64,000 nucleotides of DNA from Powellomyces hirtus (taxonomy: Eukaryota; Chytridiomycota; Chytridiomycetes; Spizellomycetales; Powellomycetaceae). The translations under genes were made by a program, and so were the position numbers. Position 1 is the first letter of the stretch, and each line of letters starts with the position of its first letter. The notes beneath the pieces were generated by a model. It saw only the letters and a program-made list of their open reading frames with translations. It was not told where the DNA came from and made no database searches. The stretch covers positions 806,001 to 870,000 of the forward strand of contig JAHLKG010000006.1 of assembly GCA_025526995.1 (NCBI GenBank), given 5' to 3'. This document shows, one piece after another, positions 22,888 through 36,845 of the stretch.

Positions 22888-23485
22888 CTATTGCACTTTT
22901 TGACGGGCCTCAACTCCAGATGCGAGGGGCTTCCTTTGGTTTCTCTTAGCTCTTTGCGCGTTATATGAAGCGTCCATGCCAAAGAGCCAGTCCCAAATGA
23001 CGAACGAGGAGCTATAGTTGCCTTTGAATGTCTCATGATGGTGGTCATGAAAGGCCGGGCCGCCAAGAAAAGGGACCCAGTGGTGCAAAGCCTGGTGCAA
23101 AGAGCAAGCATAAGTCATAAAGGATCGCAGTGGCATGTCGAAAGAGCAATACTGTCCATACCCAAGGGAAATCGTAGCCAGCGTGCACATCAACTGTTTC
23201 AATCAGCCTGACCGCCAACCAGATGGCCATCGTAACAACGTGGACATCCACTCCCATCATCAACAGCATCACAGGTCCAAGAAAAAAGCCTTGCCCCAAC
23301 ACTACTGTCTCGATGGGATGCGCGTACTCAGCAGCGATACCGAAGGGTGCGGAAAACTCGTGATGAACTAAGCACAACCCAAATCCCCCCGCGACAAAAA
23401 CACCCGCCGCGGGTGGGTCCGACGTGCAGAAATCCGCCGACCATATGTCCTCATCGTCAGATCCAGGTATCCACATTGCCAACAT
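22888..23485 (-). pseudogene. Truncated sterol desaturase/C-4 methyl oxidase-like (ERG25 family)
   Basis: Two exons joined at an intron near 23148-23085 (GTATGG...CACCAG) read [55 protein letters not shown] and GNYSSSFVIWDWLFGMD. This matches the C-terminal half of the ERG25/fatty-acid hydroxylase family, including the third histidine cluster (HDHHH). The N-terminal membrane region, the first histidine box (HxxxH) and the first His of the second box are missing. The upstream codons ([19 protein letters not shown]...) do not resemble the family, and a run of T in the minus sense precedes them. About 190 aa can be read against a usual 260-310. It is probably a 5'-truncated, inactive copy. Confidence 0.65.
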
Positions 23486-24095
23486 TCACCAAGTCCGAAA
23501 AAAAAAAAGAATAACGAGAAAGATTAGTTTTTTGTAAAGAGCTTAAGGTTTTAGTTGGAGCAGAAGGTCACATAAGCATGGCGGAGTTTTCCGGACCGCG
23601 CGTCGATTCATAGAAAAGCACATGTGCGAACAACGAGGGGAGTCACTCAGATTTCGCAGCCGCGGGATGTTGTTCTGCTCTTCTTATAGAGCCCTTGTCC
23701 GACTGATATCACCCGCCGACAATGCGCAAAATAAGTTTAATCTTGTGTCGCAGAGAATGTACCATTTTTGCACCATTGATGTTTCCAAATATAGGTACCG
23801 GGGAGTTTTGGGGGAAGAATTCGCATGCGATGTTTTTTTTTTGGAAACTCACGAGGATCTTTGACCCTCGTGTGGGGCGGAACATGGTGAAAATTACTCT
23901 TTATTTAACAACAGTCAAAAAATCGTTGGGTGTCCACCCTGCTCATCTAGCAGAACAGCTGCTGCAAGTGTGCAGTGCGCTCTGTCACTTTAGCGGTTTT
24001 TGTTGGACATTTCCGTTCTCCGCACATCGGAAAGCAGAAAAGCACTGCAGCGCGCACTCTGCCACTCACGACCACCACATACGTACGACACACAC
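23486..24095. other. No gene seen (about 600 bp)
   Basis: Divergent spacer between the truncated sterol-oxidase-like gene and FAM72. It contains short A/T runs and no recognisable coding exon for the missing N-terminal half of the oxidase. Confidence 0.4.
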
Positions 24096-25140
24096 ATGTC
24101 TTCGTCGTCTTCATACATCCCTCGTCCGCGGGCGCACGCGAATCCGCCTTCCTCAGCGCGGCGGAGAAACGGCGATCAGCAGCAGCTTCAGCAGCGGCCC
24201 CGGTCAGCCGCGTACGATTCATCGACGCCGTCGGGCCCGAGCTTGCTGCAACCACAGTCGGGCCCGACCATGGCATCATCGTCAGCAGATAATTCTACCT
24301 ACAATTACTCGTCCCGGCGGCCTATTGCGGAGTTACCGATGGCGCGGTCACGGCAGAACTTTGACCATTCTCATCACCAATATCAGTACACCACGCCACC
24401 GCCGCCGTCCATGCTAGTTCCGAGTGCAGTTCCGGCAGCCGCGTCGCACCATCATCCGCAGTTCAGAAGCAAAATGGTGTGCACGCTCAGTTGTCGCCAT
24501 TGCACGAATGTGGTTTGCTCGAGAGGAATGAAGGCGATACTTTTGGGAGACCTGCGGGTGAGTTACTTGGGAATGTGAGTTCGACGGCCTCAATGCATCT
24601 TTTTCTGAACGCTGTTCTTGTTTGGCATTCTTTTTCGTCTCTGCAGGTGGAGCTTTATTCAACGGATTCCCCGCCCGCAAAGTAGGTGTCATATGCCTTG
24701 GAATATGATTGTAACAAATGCTCCGCACACATGGCTAATGAAAGAATCCTCTTGGCAGGGTATCGCTCGTAGAACATGACTATATGACGCGCAACTGCCG
24801 GTGTCGCATACGAGATGTCGCGTGTCTTGGATGGTAAAATACGCTTCCATCGGAGGGATACAGTCTGTATCAACGTATTCTTCCAATAGGATACTGACCC
24901 CGTCTCTCTATTCACAGTGGTAATGTGATTGGGTACCATGTGACGCAACCATGCGCAACGTGCCTCGAGTCCTGCAATAATGGGCATTTCTGGATGTTTC
25001 TTTCTGACGGGGTTACGAGCACGGCGCGGATGGATTTGTCGGGGACAAAGCATCTTGTGTGGGCGCAGCTGCCTACGGTGGAGTTGGATGCGATGGGCGG
25101 GATGTGCAGGGAGGGCGTTTACGAACTCTTGTGCAGATAA
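24096..25140 (+). CDS. FAM72 family protein
   Basis: Four exons (24096-24557, about 24647-24681, 24759-24833, 24918-25140) join in phase to about 264 aa. After a low-complexity N-terminal extension of about 125 residues (Ser, Gln, Pro, His rich) comes the FAM72 core: MVCTLSCRHCTNVVCSRGMK, VELYSTDSPPAK, YMTRNCRCRIRDVACLGCGN, VIGYHVTQPCATCLESCNNG and HFWMFLSDGV. The paired cysteines suggest zinc binding, related to the Yippee/CULT fold. In vertebrates FAM72 antagonises the base-excision enzyme UNG2; whether that holds in fungi is unknown. The N-terminal extension is not present in the animal protein, so a start at the internal Met of MVCTL is an alternative. Confidence 0.88.
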
Positions 25141-26434
25141 TTGTTGTTTTTATCATATTATTTCTCGCAGTCGTCCTCTTTTGTCAAACCACGTTCATCA
25201 GACAGTGTACCGTTGACCAGCCACTAGGTGTGACTCCAGATACAGTGTTGCAAGTACTGTGCAACTGTTCTCTTTGTCACTCTGTGTGTGTATCTACATG
25301 TACATGTGTTCGCCTGATGACGTTGGTGTTCTCATTCGGTGTGCCCATCTCTTCAAGTTGGCTACTTGTGGAGAAAAACGCAACAAATCTTCCCGCCGCG
25401 TCGCGCGCTCTGTGGGTTCCTGAATCGACAGCGCGACAAGCACGCGTTACCCATACTCGCTCTAAACCGAGGACAAGATTCGACATGGCATCCCCCCACA
25501 TGTCATGCCTGTGCTCCCGCCTGTGTATGGCTGATCATTCCGTACGCTTTTCTCGCTCGTATCATAGTGTACTCCACTACGATTTGTTGAGTGAATGGCG
25601 CGGGGCCACGGAGGGAAGAACACCGCTGCACAAGGGTTGCCGGATTGTAGGCGCAATATATGGATATCGCCCACGTCGCTAGTAGCGGCACTTACAAACC
25701 TACAGAGCTTTTCTGGAAAATGATCGTGATCATGATGATGCCCCATTGGCCCAATTGATTCACGCATTTTCTGTTAACCGCTTTGCCTCATCAATGTATG
25801 GGTGGGCCGCAATCATACGTCAGTGAAGGGGAAATGAATGAACTTGAACTGGGCGACAAAACTTACCTGCATTTTTGCGTTCATGGGTGGACTTCCCACA
25901 GCGTACCCACTCCCCTAATTCTTCTGTTTTCCCAAAATGTGAAAAGTTTTGCATCCATTGTTCGCAAAACGTGTCCTTACCGCCGCGAATGGTGATGGAA
26001 TTGTGATGATAGAATTTCGCTCTTTGCGCCCTCCACCTGCCGCACGTCGTCGGTTCGTCCTCTTTCCACACTGAATGAAGTTTAATGAACCATTCGTTTT
26101 TCTCGTACAAGGATCCGGCGACACGGTCGTGGTCTGCTGTCTTCTTTGTATTTACACAAAAGCCTGCCAGTGTATTGGGTGGAGGGGATGGTCCTGGAGA
26201 GTGAGCCACAGCTGCTGCACGCACGACGGCCACATGCGCGCATCACAGGAGCGCACATATACATCACAGCTATCCTCCACGCACTCAGAACGAACAAAAC
26301 ATATAACGCAGAGGTTTCCCAGGCCTCCCATCTGCGTGATTTCCCCGACCACGAGACAATGCTAATTTAGTATACCTCCCAGCCGATTGAATTCTAGATA
26401 TATATTTACATTCCTCCCCGCACGAATCCAAATC
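25141..26434. other. No gene seen (about 1.3 kb)
   Basis: No convincing reading frame; several overlapping short frames on both strands. A TGTGTGTGTATCTACATGTA stretch near 25282 is simple sequence. A TA-rich stretch (GATATATATTTAC, near 26397) precedes the next gene and could act as its core promoter. Confidence 0.4.
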
Positions 26435-28002
26435 ATGAAAGTATCCCTCGCGACTCTCTTCACAGCCGCCTCGCTCGCCTGCGTCGCGAGCGCCGCCCCC
26501 GTCGCTCCATCAGGCGGTCAATTCTCGGCTCTGACGCTCAACGTCGCCGGCCTGCCTGGCATTATCTCGTCAGGAAACCCGGAGAAAAATACGGCGGTGA
26601 TGGGGCAGCGCATCGCGAACTTTGATCTCGTAAACGGTAAGTGTAGGGAGATGAAGAAAGTGAAAAGGGGTTGATCAAGTGAAATTAGGATCAGTATTCG
26701 CTTCTGTGTCTTTCTGTCATTTCTGATTGGTGTTATGTTTTGTTATACAGTGCAAGAGGACTTTAATTATCATGCGACGCTCTACGCCAACGACAAGCAC
26801 CCGCACCGCACACCCACCAGCGGCGGGGTGCCGTTCGGCAGTGGTCTGAACACCTTGTCCAACCTTCCGTACATTGATTTCCAGCGCATCAAGTGGAAGA
26901 CGTGCGCCAATGCATCTGGTACAGGCTCAACAGCATCTTGGTAACAATTGTGCTTCATCTGCTTACTCTTTGTTTGCGTTTTGTATGGAACAGGAGCGGA
27001 TTGCCTGACTCCCAAAGGATTCACGTTCATGCGCGTTCGGCTGGCCGAGGGCGTATATATCGGTATGTGTGCAGCGGTAGAACAACCAGGGCATAAAATA
27101 AAGCTCACACTCCATCTCATGCACCACCAGACGTTTACAACCTGCACACGGACGCCGGATCCGACGCAGCCGACCTTTCCGCCCGGGCTTCCAACCTTGC
27201 TCAAGTCAGCGACTTCATCCACTCCAATTCCATCGGTAACGCCATCCTGGTCATGGGCGATACCAACACCCGCTACACGCGTGCAGGGGACACCATCCTC
27301 GAATTCGCACAGCGGTCCGGTCTGACTGACGCGTGGGTCCAAACCATCTTGCGTGGAGTGCCTCCCAAGAAAGGAGCCCCGGCTATCGTGTGCGCTGACC
27401 CGCCGACGGATACGTGTGAAGTGGTGGATAAATTTTTGTACCGCGGCAACACGGTTGTGAATCTCAACGCTGTGGGATACATGAACCAGAACGCAGCTTT
27501 CCTTGACGAGCAGGGCAAACCGCTTTCGGATCACTACCCGCTTTCGGCCGATTTCAAGTACACGCTGAGCGACTCTGTCCGCATGAGCGACACACTCGGC
27601 GGGCCTCATGGAAACTACTTCAGCATGCTCCCATCCACGTCCAAGACCAGCGCCGTGCGCTCCTTGACTCTCCGCGGCGGGTCGCGCCTCGACGGCGTTT
27701 CAATGACCCGCACCGACGGTCAAACCTTCACCTACGGCGGCAATGGCGGAAGTGCATCGACTCTGGATCTCGCCGCCGATGAACACCTCACATCCGTCAC
27801 TCTTACCCAGGGCAAAAAGAGCGACAAGACCCGAGTGTTTTCGGCGAGATTCACCACCAACAAGGGCAGATCTGTCGCGGTTGGATCCCCGACGAAGGAG
27901 GCAGCGACGTACAATGCACCAGCTGGCTGGCGCATTGCGGGATTGTGGGGCAGAGCAGGAGAGGAAGTTGACCGTCTTGGTGTTATCTACACCCTTATCT
28001 GA
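26435..28002 (+). CDS. Secreted EEP-type hydrolase fused to a jacalin-like lectin domain
   Basis: Four exons (26435-26636, 26751-26918, 26994-27062, 27131-28002) give 436 aa in phase. A signal peptide (MKVSLATLFTAASLACVASA) is followed by an endonuclease/exonuclease/phosphatase fold: LTLNVAGLPG near the start, VQEDFNYH (catalytic Glu), DVYNLHTDAG, ILVMGDTNTRYT (Asp/Asn pair) and SDHYPLSADF (terminal His). From about residue 300 the sequence reads as a jacalin-related lectin: GNYFSMLP, RTDGQTFTYGG, EHLTSVTLTQG, RFTTNKGRSVAVG and GWRIAGLWGRAGEEVDRLGV. EEP enzymes include DNases, sphingomyelinases and inositol phosphatases. The lectin domain would hold the enzyme on a glycan surface. Substrate unknown. 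Confidence 0.85.
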
Positions 28003-28239
28003 TACACCCCCGCAGTTTACATTGATACATGCTGGTTACCAAGATATGTAAAACTGGATAGATGATCTGATATTGCTCTTTCTCCCGCACCCCTAGTTGT
28101 CGCATCTGGGCAAAAATTCTGGTTTCCTTAAAATGCAAACGCGACGTGCTTACCCAAGCGAGCGCAGCTTGTGATCGCTTGACAGTTTTAGTAGACCCTC
28201 TCCAGTTAACCCAGAAGTTTACACACCAGTCAGTCAGCT

Positions 28240-29058
28240 ATGGATCCTGAACTCAAAAACCAAGTATCCAATGCCCAGAGGATTCGACAGTAAGACAGGA
28301 CTGCTTGTACAGTCCCAAAACTCGGGCCACAAGTCTCACCGTGTTCTGGGACTTTTGACAGGTCGACCACTTCGATGATGAAACCGAAAGCAACCGTGGC
28401 TAAAAACCAAGTACCCACCCACGAGGCACTCGCCGCCCACATCCTGAACCGCATCCACGCCCACGCCCACATCTCGATTCTGGACGGCGCTTTCCAAGAC
28501 AGCGTGATCATCGACAAGTTGAGAGACGACGCACAAGGGGCCATCGCATATACCGTGCAGTTCGCACCCGTCAAACAACAACCTAGATACGAAAAGTTTG
28601 ACTGGCTTCCGACCTCCACTGTTGGCTACCAAGAAATCCTCCTGGACACTTTCAAACGACGCCAACAGTGCTTGATGATCACCAACCCGCAACCCCTTGC
28701 CCAATTTCTCCAAACCATCCTCGTCCGGCCCAAACATGCATTCGACAAATGCGCCAAGGAGAAGATTATTGTGGTCAGGGATTTTTCACCCACCAAATGT
28801 GTCCCACCTACCGCCTCCCAACCGCTATTCCATGAACCCTGCTTGATCCGTTGCTTGACGGCCAACAACAACTTGAAGTACGTCAGTCCTTGTCTAATGG
28901 ATGTGGAAAACATCATTTGGGCATATAAGTGCGTGCCGGGGAAGAAGACCCCGGCGGGGAAACTATCAACCAAGTATGAGTTCGAGATGGTGCCGACGGA
29001 TGCCGTCAAGAAGGCATACGGTATCATGCAGGGGATGGAAAACGAAAGGTTCCTGTAA
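28240..29058 (+). CDS. Hypothetical protein, 248 aa
   Basis: Two exons, 28240-28289 and 28362-29058, with a 72-bp intron (GTAAGA...TTGACAG) that joins in phase. The product begins MDPELKNQVSNAQRIRQ and continues with a His-rich stretch (AAHILNRIHAHAHISILDG). No signal peptide or membrane segment. It ends GIMQGMENERFL. No domain was recognised. The regular composition, good splice sites and a plausible start context make it a likely real gene. It sits next to another orphan gene on the same strand. Confidence 0.6.
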
Positions 29059-29554
29059 TCACCTCGTCGAAATATCCTTATCATACTGGCGTAACCGAGA
29101 GATCATATCCTTCGTACCATTTACGTAGCAGTTCACTCAATAAATATAACTGTATATGGCTCATTTCGTCGTCTTGGCTCGATATCCCAAGAGACTAGCA
29201 ATAGGTCACCACATAAGTAACGAAACCTGATTGTGACATCCGACCGTTGGCCAGTGACCCATCCTGTCAATGTGAAATAGCTTAGAAGATGTAATTGGCG
29301 CACTCTATGTTAAGCTTAAGTCTCGAGAGGCGGAGCTCACTCCCCGCAGATGTGTGACGTTTCATCTGTCAAAACCGATAAGCAGGAAGACGCGCGACGC
29401 GCTGTCAAAAATGTTTTGACAGCTTTGAGTGAGAGAAGCCCGTTCCTGCGTATAAGAAATACCCCTTTGCCCCTTTGCCCCTATTATTTATCCAACCCCT
29501 TCAAATACCCGCTTGGACAACATACACACTCTCAAAGCATTCTCAGTCTCAGTC
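29059..29554. other. Intergenic spacer, promoter-like 3' half
   Basis: No gene. The stretch TATAAGAAATACCCCTTTGC near 29451, about 100 bp before the next ATG, followed by repeated CCCCTTTG, resembles a core promoter and 5' leader. Confidence 0.4.
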
Positions 29555-30581
29555 ATGGGTGTCACTGACAAGAGCGCTTTCCACCTGTTCGCGGAGGACG
29601 GCGCACCCATCCCCGAGTTCTCGCCCTTTGGGTTCAAAAGCGCAACAACCTATAGGGCCGCAACGACTCGGCAAGCGGTTCATGATCTTTGCTAAAAACA
29701 TCAGCTGCCGCCCCGCGGCAATCGCCACCCCTCTATCCTCGTCCACCATTGCCGTCACCCCCAATATCGGCCTCATCATCTACGTCGATGACGAGCTTGT
29801 GTACGCGAGCGTGTTCAACCGAATCGGCGAATATGTTGAGGTTGATGGCCATCGCACCGGCTCTAACCAACGCCAACACCTTGAGTTCGGCTTTGGAAAA
29901 AACTCGAAAGTCGTCCCATGCAACGGCGACACGGTGCTCTTTTCCGGTACCGTCCGAATGGAGATCTGGAAGTTGGAACTCATTCAGATGCTAGAGGGAG
30001 TCGAAGCCGTATGGCCAGAAAACAAAATCGGGCAGAAGAGTATCGTGGCCTTGCCTCACGCAAATATACCGACCCCAGATCCGCGGCACATCATCAGCGA
30101 CACAATCTCCGACAACACCGCCTCCGCACCAGTCGGAACAAGATCTACCGCCCTTGGCCGTAAAGTCGGTGACGTCCCAATTGTCACACAAACCATCATA
30201 TACGGTCCGCTTCCAGACATGTTCATCCAGATTCTTCGCGTCCCCGAGCATCGCCCAGCCCCTCTTGCACCATGCGCTAACCCTCAAGTGGAAGGCAGCA
30301 AGTCACGTCAGGATCCCTGCAAGTCAAGTAACAACCTGTGCACAGACTGCCGCGGCACCTTCGTAGCCTCGACCTGCCATAAATTACTCGTCAGAGCGTC
30401 TCAGGTTCATCAGGACTTGAGTTACAGGAAGCGCCAACGATCTATTGACAGCGACGATCTGGATGAGGCCGCGCCTCGTCAGCTGAAGCGAGCCATGAAG
30501 GAGCGCACCACACTTGCAAGAAGCCGTCCCGTCAGGTCCCTAAGCACAACCAATGCTGAAGTAGTTGTAGCGAACATGTAG
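29555..30581 (+). CDS. Hypothetical protein, 317 aa
   Basis: Two exons, 29555-29631 and 29705-30581. The 73-bp intron (GTTCAA...ACATCAG, branch-like TTTGCTAAAAAC) repairs what at first looks like a frameshift. The product reads MGVTDKSAFHLFAEDGAPIP, then IGLIIYVDDELVYASVFNRI, HLEFGFGKNSKVVPCNGDTV and VRMEIWKLELIQMLEGVEAV. A Cys cluster follows (CANPQ, DPCKSS, LCTDCRG), then a basic tail with KRQR and RQLKRAMKERT, which could be nuclear-localising. No family was recognised. Confidence 0.65.
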
Positions 30582-31451
30582 TTGCCTTGCGCATTCCACC
30601 CCTTGACCCGTAGACAGCACCTCGTAGCTTTCGCAATCACCTATCATTAGCTCTCAATAGCGCCATCGGTGGAATAGATTGAGGGTGCCTTGCGTCCATG
30701 GGTGCGAATCACACTAGCGAGGGCTTGCATCCAGATTCACGTCCATCTCGCGCAATGTTTGCCCTCAAGGGAATTTCATCTGCGTAGCAGGCAGGAAAAC
30801 GCATTGCTGCGATTGCACACATAGATCCTGCAGATTCACGACCATCTCGCGAAATGCTTGCGCAGCCGGGCGGCGTGGAACGTTGAACTGCGTGAAAATG
30901 TTCCCACGTTCCTTTTGGATTGAAAACACGATAGTGCAACTGCTGCAATTGTATACTGTACATCTTACACACTACTTCCTTACCTGCTGGGCACCCGAGA
31001 AAACCCATCCTGCACAATGTTTACTCGCAGAGGGCCACCCTGGGAATGCCAGCTGCGCAGAAATGTACGAGTAAACCGCATGGCAAGAGGATTTTTTACA
31101 AGTGGATAGATTGGAATTGCATATAATGCATACATGTCCATCCAGTTGCAAGAAACCCACCATAAGGTGGGAAACTTGCTGTAGGATACCAGACCCGCAC
31201 TTGGAGATACGGAACTTATCATGAGCTCGCCTTTTATAGCCGAAAAAAAGCACACTGGCGCACATACTTCATTTTTCCGGAATTAGTCTTTATGAATATC
31301 TTTTTTCAATCCTGAATCTGGATTGAAGGGTCTGTCCGAAAACGGACATATCAACCAGCAGCCCCCTTGCGCCCGCTCAGGCAAGTCAGGAACGCGCGGT
31401 TTCCCCCCAACTCTTCCCAGCTCTCCAATACCATTTACATAGAGCAGCAAT
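30582..31451. other. Intergenic region with a small dispersed duplication
   Basis: No gene was seen. Two copies of a roughly 32-bp motif (CAGATTCACGNCCATCTCGCG plus AATGNTTGC) lie at about 30731 and 30833. Confidence 0.4.
30731..30868. repeat. Two imperfect 32-bp direct repeats
   Basis: The copies at about 30731 and 30833 share CAGATTCACG, CCATCTCGCG and AATG with three or four differences, about 100 bp apart. Function unknown. Confidence 0.6.
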
Positions 31452-34120
31452 ATGCCCCCCAAGACAAGATCTGGCTCTGCTGCCCAGATAACTGCGGCTC
31501 CTGTCCCGTCGGGTTCAGACCTCTTTGTCGGGTCGGTCTTCTTTGTCTCAGCACTGGCGTGGAAAAGCCCGAATGCAGGCGACATCTTGAAAACAATCCA
31601 AAACGAAGGTGGAAAAGTCGTCGCGAGCGTCACAAAAACGGTAAAGCATCTTTGCTGATTTCAAAATCCTCGTGACTTTGATTGATCTTGATGAATGCTT
31701 TTCCTGCAGCTCAATTATTTTGTCGCCGTTCCCGAGGACGCAGAGAAGCAGTCGGCAAAGTGGAAGCAAGCTTCTGAACGCTCCGACGTATCCGTCGTCT
31801 CTGGCGATTTTGTTCTAGAGTCGGCCAAAAAGGGCAAGGTTTTGGATGTCTCGGATTATCAGATCAAGGCCTCTGCTACTCCGGCCCCCGCCGCTGCCCC
31901 CGCGCCGGCCGCGAAGGAGGCTCCCGCCCGCGCGTCCGCTCCCAAGCAGGTTCCCGCCGCAAAGCAGGCAGTTCAGCCAAGCAACGACGATGCGGCCGAC
32001 AAGAAAGAGTCCAAGAACAAAAGAAAAAGACCAACTAAAACAGCAGATGACGCTGAGGAGGAAGAGGAGGAGGAAAAACACGAGCCTGCCAAAATGGTCA
32101 AAATGATCAAGAAGGGTAGAGCTGTATGTGCATGTAGTGCCCTGCGGTTGGTTAAGCAAGATTTCTATGCTAACATCATTCGGCTCATCAAAAACAGGCG
32201 GTTGACCATGAATGCCCAATGGCTGCACAATGTCATGTCTACGAAGATGGCACAGGAGTTTATGGTTTGTTTGGTCGCCCGTTGCCTCGAGTCACCTGCC
32301 GCCTCTTCTATTGAACACCTTCGTTCTTCAGATGCCATGTTGAATCAGACCGAGATCAAGAACAACAACAACAAATTCTATGTCATTCAGGTTCTCAAGA
32401 GTGACACCTCTGACGTCTACTACGCATGGACCAGGTATGGTGGCTTGTTTGCTGCTTGGCTCAATGATGACCAGTTGTAACTGTAAAGTGTTTTATATGC
32501 ATGTGTTAGATGGGGTCGCGTTGGTGCCAAAGGGCAAATGTCGGGGATGAACCCAACATCCAAAGAGAGAGCCATCTCGGAGTTTCACAAAAAGTTTCAC
32601 GACAAAACCAGGAATCAGTGGGAGGATAGAGATAACTTTGAAAAAGTGCCAGGAAAGTACTTTCTCATTGAACGTGAGTTTGGGGATGACCCCGAGGATG
32701 AAGATGAGGACACCAAGCCGGCGGACGCCAAACCGATCCCTCCCTCGAAACTGGCGCAGCCAGTGCAAGATCTGGTTAAGCTGATCTTCAACGTGGAGAT
32801 GATGACCCAGTCCATGCAAGAAATCGGCTACGATGCCAAAAAGCTTCCGCTGGGAAAGCTCACCAAAGCAAACATCAAGAAGGGATACAATGCGCTCGCG
32901 AAAATCTCGGACGAGCTCAACAAAGCCAGGCCCGATCGCAGTCGGCTTACCGACTTCAGCAGCGAGTTTTACACCATTATCCCGCACTCCTTTAGTGGCC
33001 GTCAAGTCCCACCGGTTATTGATACAGCAGCGGCCTTGAAATCGAAACTTCAGATGGTCGAAGCACTTGGAGATATTGAAATCGCTACCGAAATCCTCAA
33101 AGCAACGGAAAATCTGCTTGATCAAAACCCGGTTGATGTTCACTTCAAGAAGCTGAACACCGAGCTGGTCCCTGTTAAGAAGGATACGGAGGTTTACAGT
33201 CTTGTGGAAAAGTACATGCGAAACACGCACGCGGAAACGCACCGCGATTACGAACTCGATATCGAAGATTTATTCGAGGTTTGTTGCAATATCGCTCCCG
33301 GCATTGCACGGCTAGGTCATACAATAGCGTGCTCAACACCACTATCTTTACAGGTCGCGCGGAACGGCGAAGAAAATCGGGCAAAGAACCTGCATAACAG
33401 ACAGCTTCTTTGGCACGGAAGTCGTCTGTAAGTTTTACCCGGAATACCCTTGACCTTGATTGAGATCTTTTGCTGAACCATGTTACAACCCAGTACAAAC
33501 TACGTGGGAATTCTTTCTCAGGGTCTCAAAATCGCACCTCCCGAAGCGCCCGTTACCGGATACATGGTACTGTCTGGAAGAAAGTTCACACTGTGACCCG
33601 AACATTACCGCTAACAATATCATCCCACGCGTTTCCAGTTCGGAAAAGGAATTTATTTTGCCGACATGGTGTCCAAGAGCGCCAACTACTGCTTCACGAG
33701 TAACCAATCGCCCACCGGAATTCTGCTTCTCTGCGAGGTTGCACTGGGTGATCAATGGCAAGCGACCAATGCCGAATACAATGCTAGAGAAATCTCGGAG
33801 AAGAAGGGGTGCCACTCTACATATGGACAGGGTAAAACGATGCCAGACCCTAAGCAGTTTGAAACGCTCCCTGGCTCTCCAGACGTGATAGTGCCTTGCG
33901 GAAAGCCTATCAACAGCAATGTCAAAGGAGCCTACTTGCTCTACAACGAATTCATCACCTATGACATTGAGAAGGTCAAAATCAGGTATGGACATCGGTA
34001 TACCACCAGACACGAGACAATTCGCGATTTTCCTTTGCTACCAACGGCTTTGGCTGATGAGGGTTCTGTTCCATATTATTTAGATACTTGATCCGCACGA
34101 AATTCAGGCATAAATACTGA
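31452..34120 (+). CDS. Poly(ADP-ribose) polymerase (BRCT-WGR-PRD-catalytic)
   Basis: Transfers ADP-ribose from NAD+ to proteins, usually in DNA-break signalling in the nucleus. Nine exons (31452-31640, 31710-32123, 32198-32264, 32332-32434, 32510-33278, 33354-33427, 33494-33566, 33639-33985, 34084-34120) give 690 aa in phase. Order: BRCT domain ([20 protein letters not shown] to LDVSDYQIK), an Ala/Pro linker and Lys/Glu-rich basic region, a WGR domain ([16 protein letters not shown]), the helical regulatory domain ([19 protein letters not shown]), and the catalytic domain. The H-Y-E residues are all present: [14 protein letters not shown] and NEFITYD. This is the arrangement of filamentous-fungal PARPs; there is no zinc-finger module. 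Confidence 0.95.
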
Positions 34121-34471
34121 GGGCATCCTGGACGTTTTGATGGTCGAGACGCGATGTCCACTAAAGTAATTACGAAATGTCGCCAGATACTGGCAAAGAA
34201 CGAGAAGGGAAAAGTGTGTGGGCGTGTGTTAAAGAACAGTGGTGTACACATAAGGTCTCTCGGTTTTCAAATAGGCTACAGGTTCATGATAATCAACAAG
34301 AGCTTTCCTTTTCTTTTTATGGTCCATCACTGTTAGAACGACGCGTTTTGGACAGCTCATTGACGCGTTGGTCGAGGCTTTAGCCTGCATCCCCCCGGCA
34401 CAAGCAAATTCTACCTGCCCAAGTTCTGTTTTGAAACGATATCTCAACCATCACTTTGCTGAATCCACAAG
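34121..34471. other. Intergenic spacer, no gene seen
   Basis: Between PARP and the helicase gene on the same strand; it contains the helicase leader. No conserved frame was seen. Confidence 0.4.
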
Positions 34472-36603
<2,132 letters not shown>

Positions 36604-36845
36604 GAAAATTTGAGTCGCTATTTGTTGTTCAGCGAGGGCCTTGCGGCTTTTTTCCGTCGGGTCTCCTATTAACCCACATCTTGCGTGTAGCCGCCCCTGG
36701 CGTATCTGAATATGCACTATTTGTTGTCTTTGTTGTCTAGTGTTCGCGAACGAAACACAGGCCCCCATGTATTCTAGAACTATAGCTCTAGCTAGCTAGC
36801 TGCTAGTCGGAAAAGAAAATATACTTTGCAAATCAACACATATAT

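Noticed and set aside
29600..29710. Apparent frameshift between the MGVTDKS frame and the downstream frame
   Set aside because: A 73-bp GT-AG intron (29632-29704) with a branch-like site joins the two frames in phase,so no mutation is needed.
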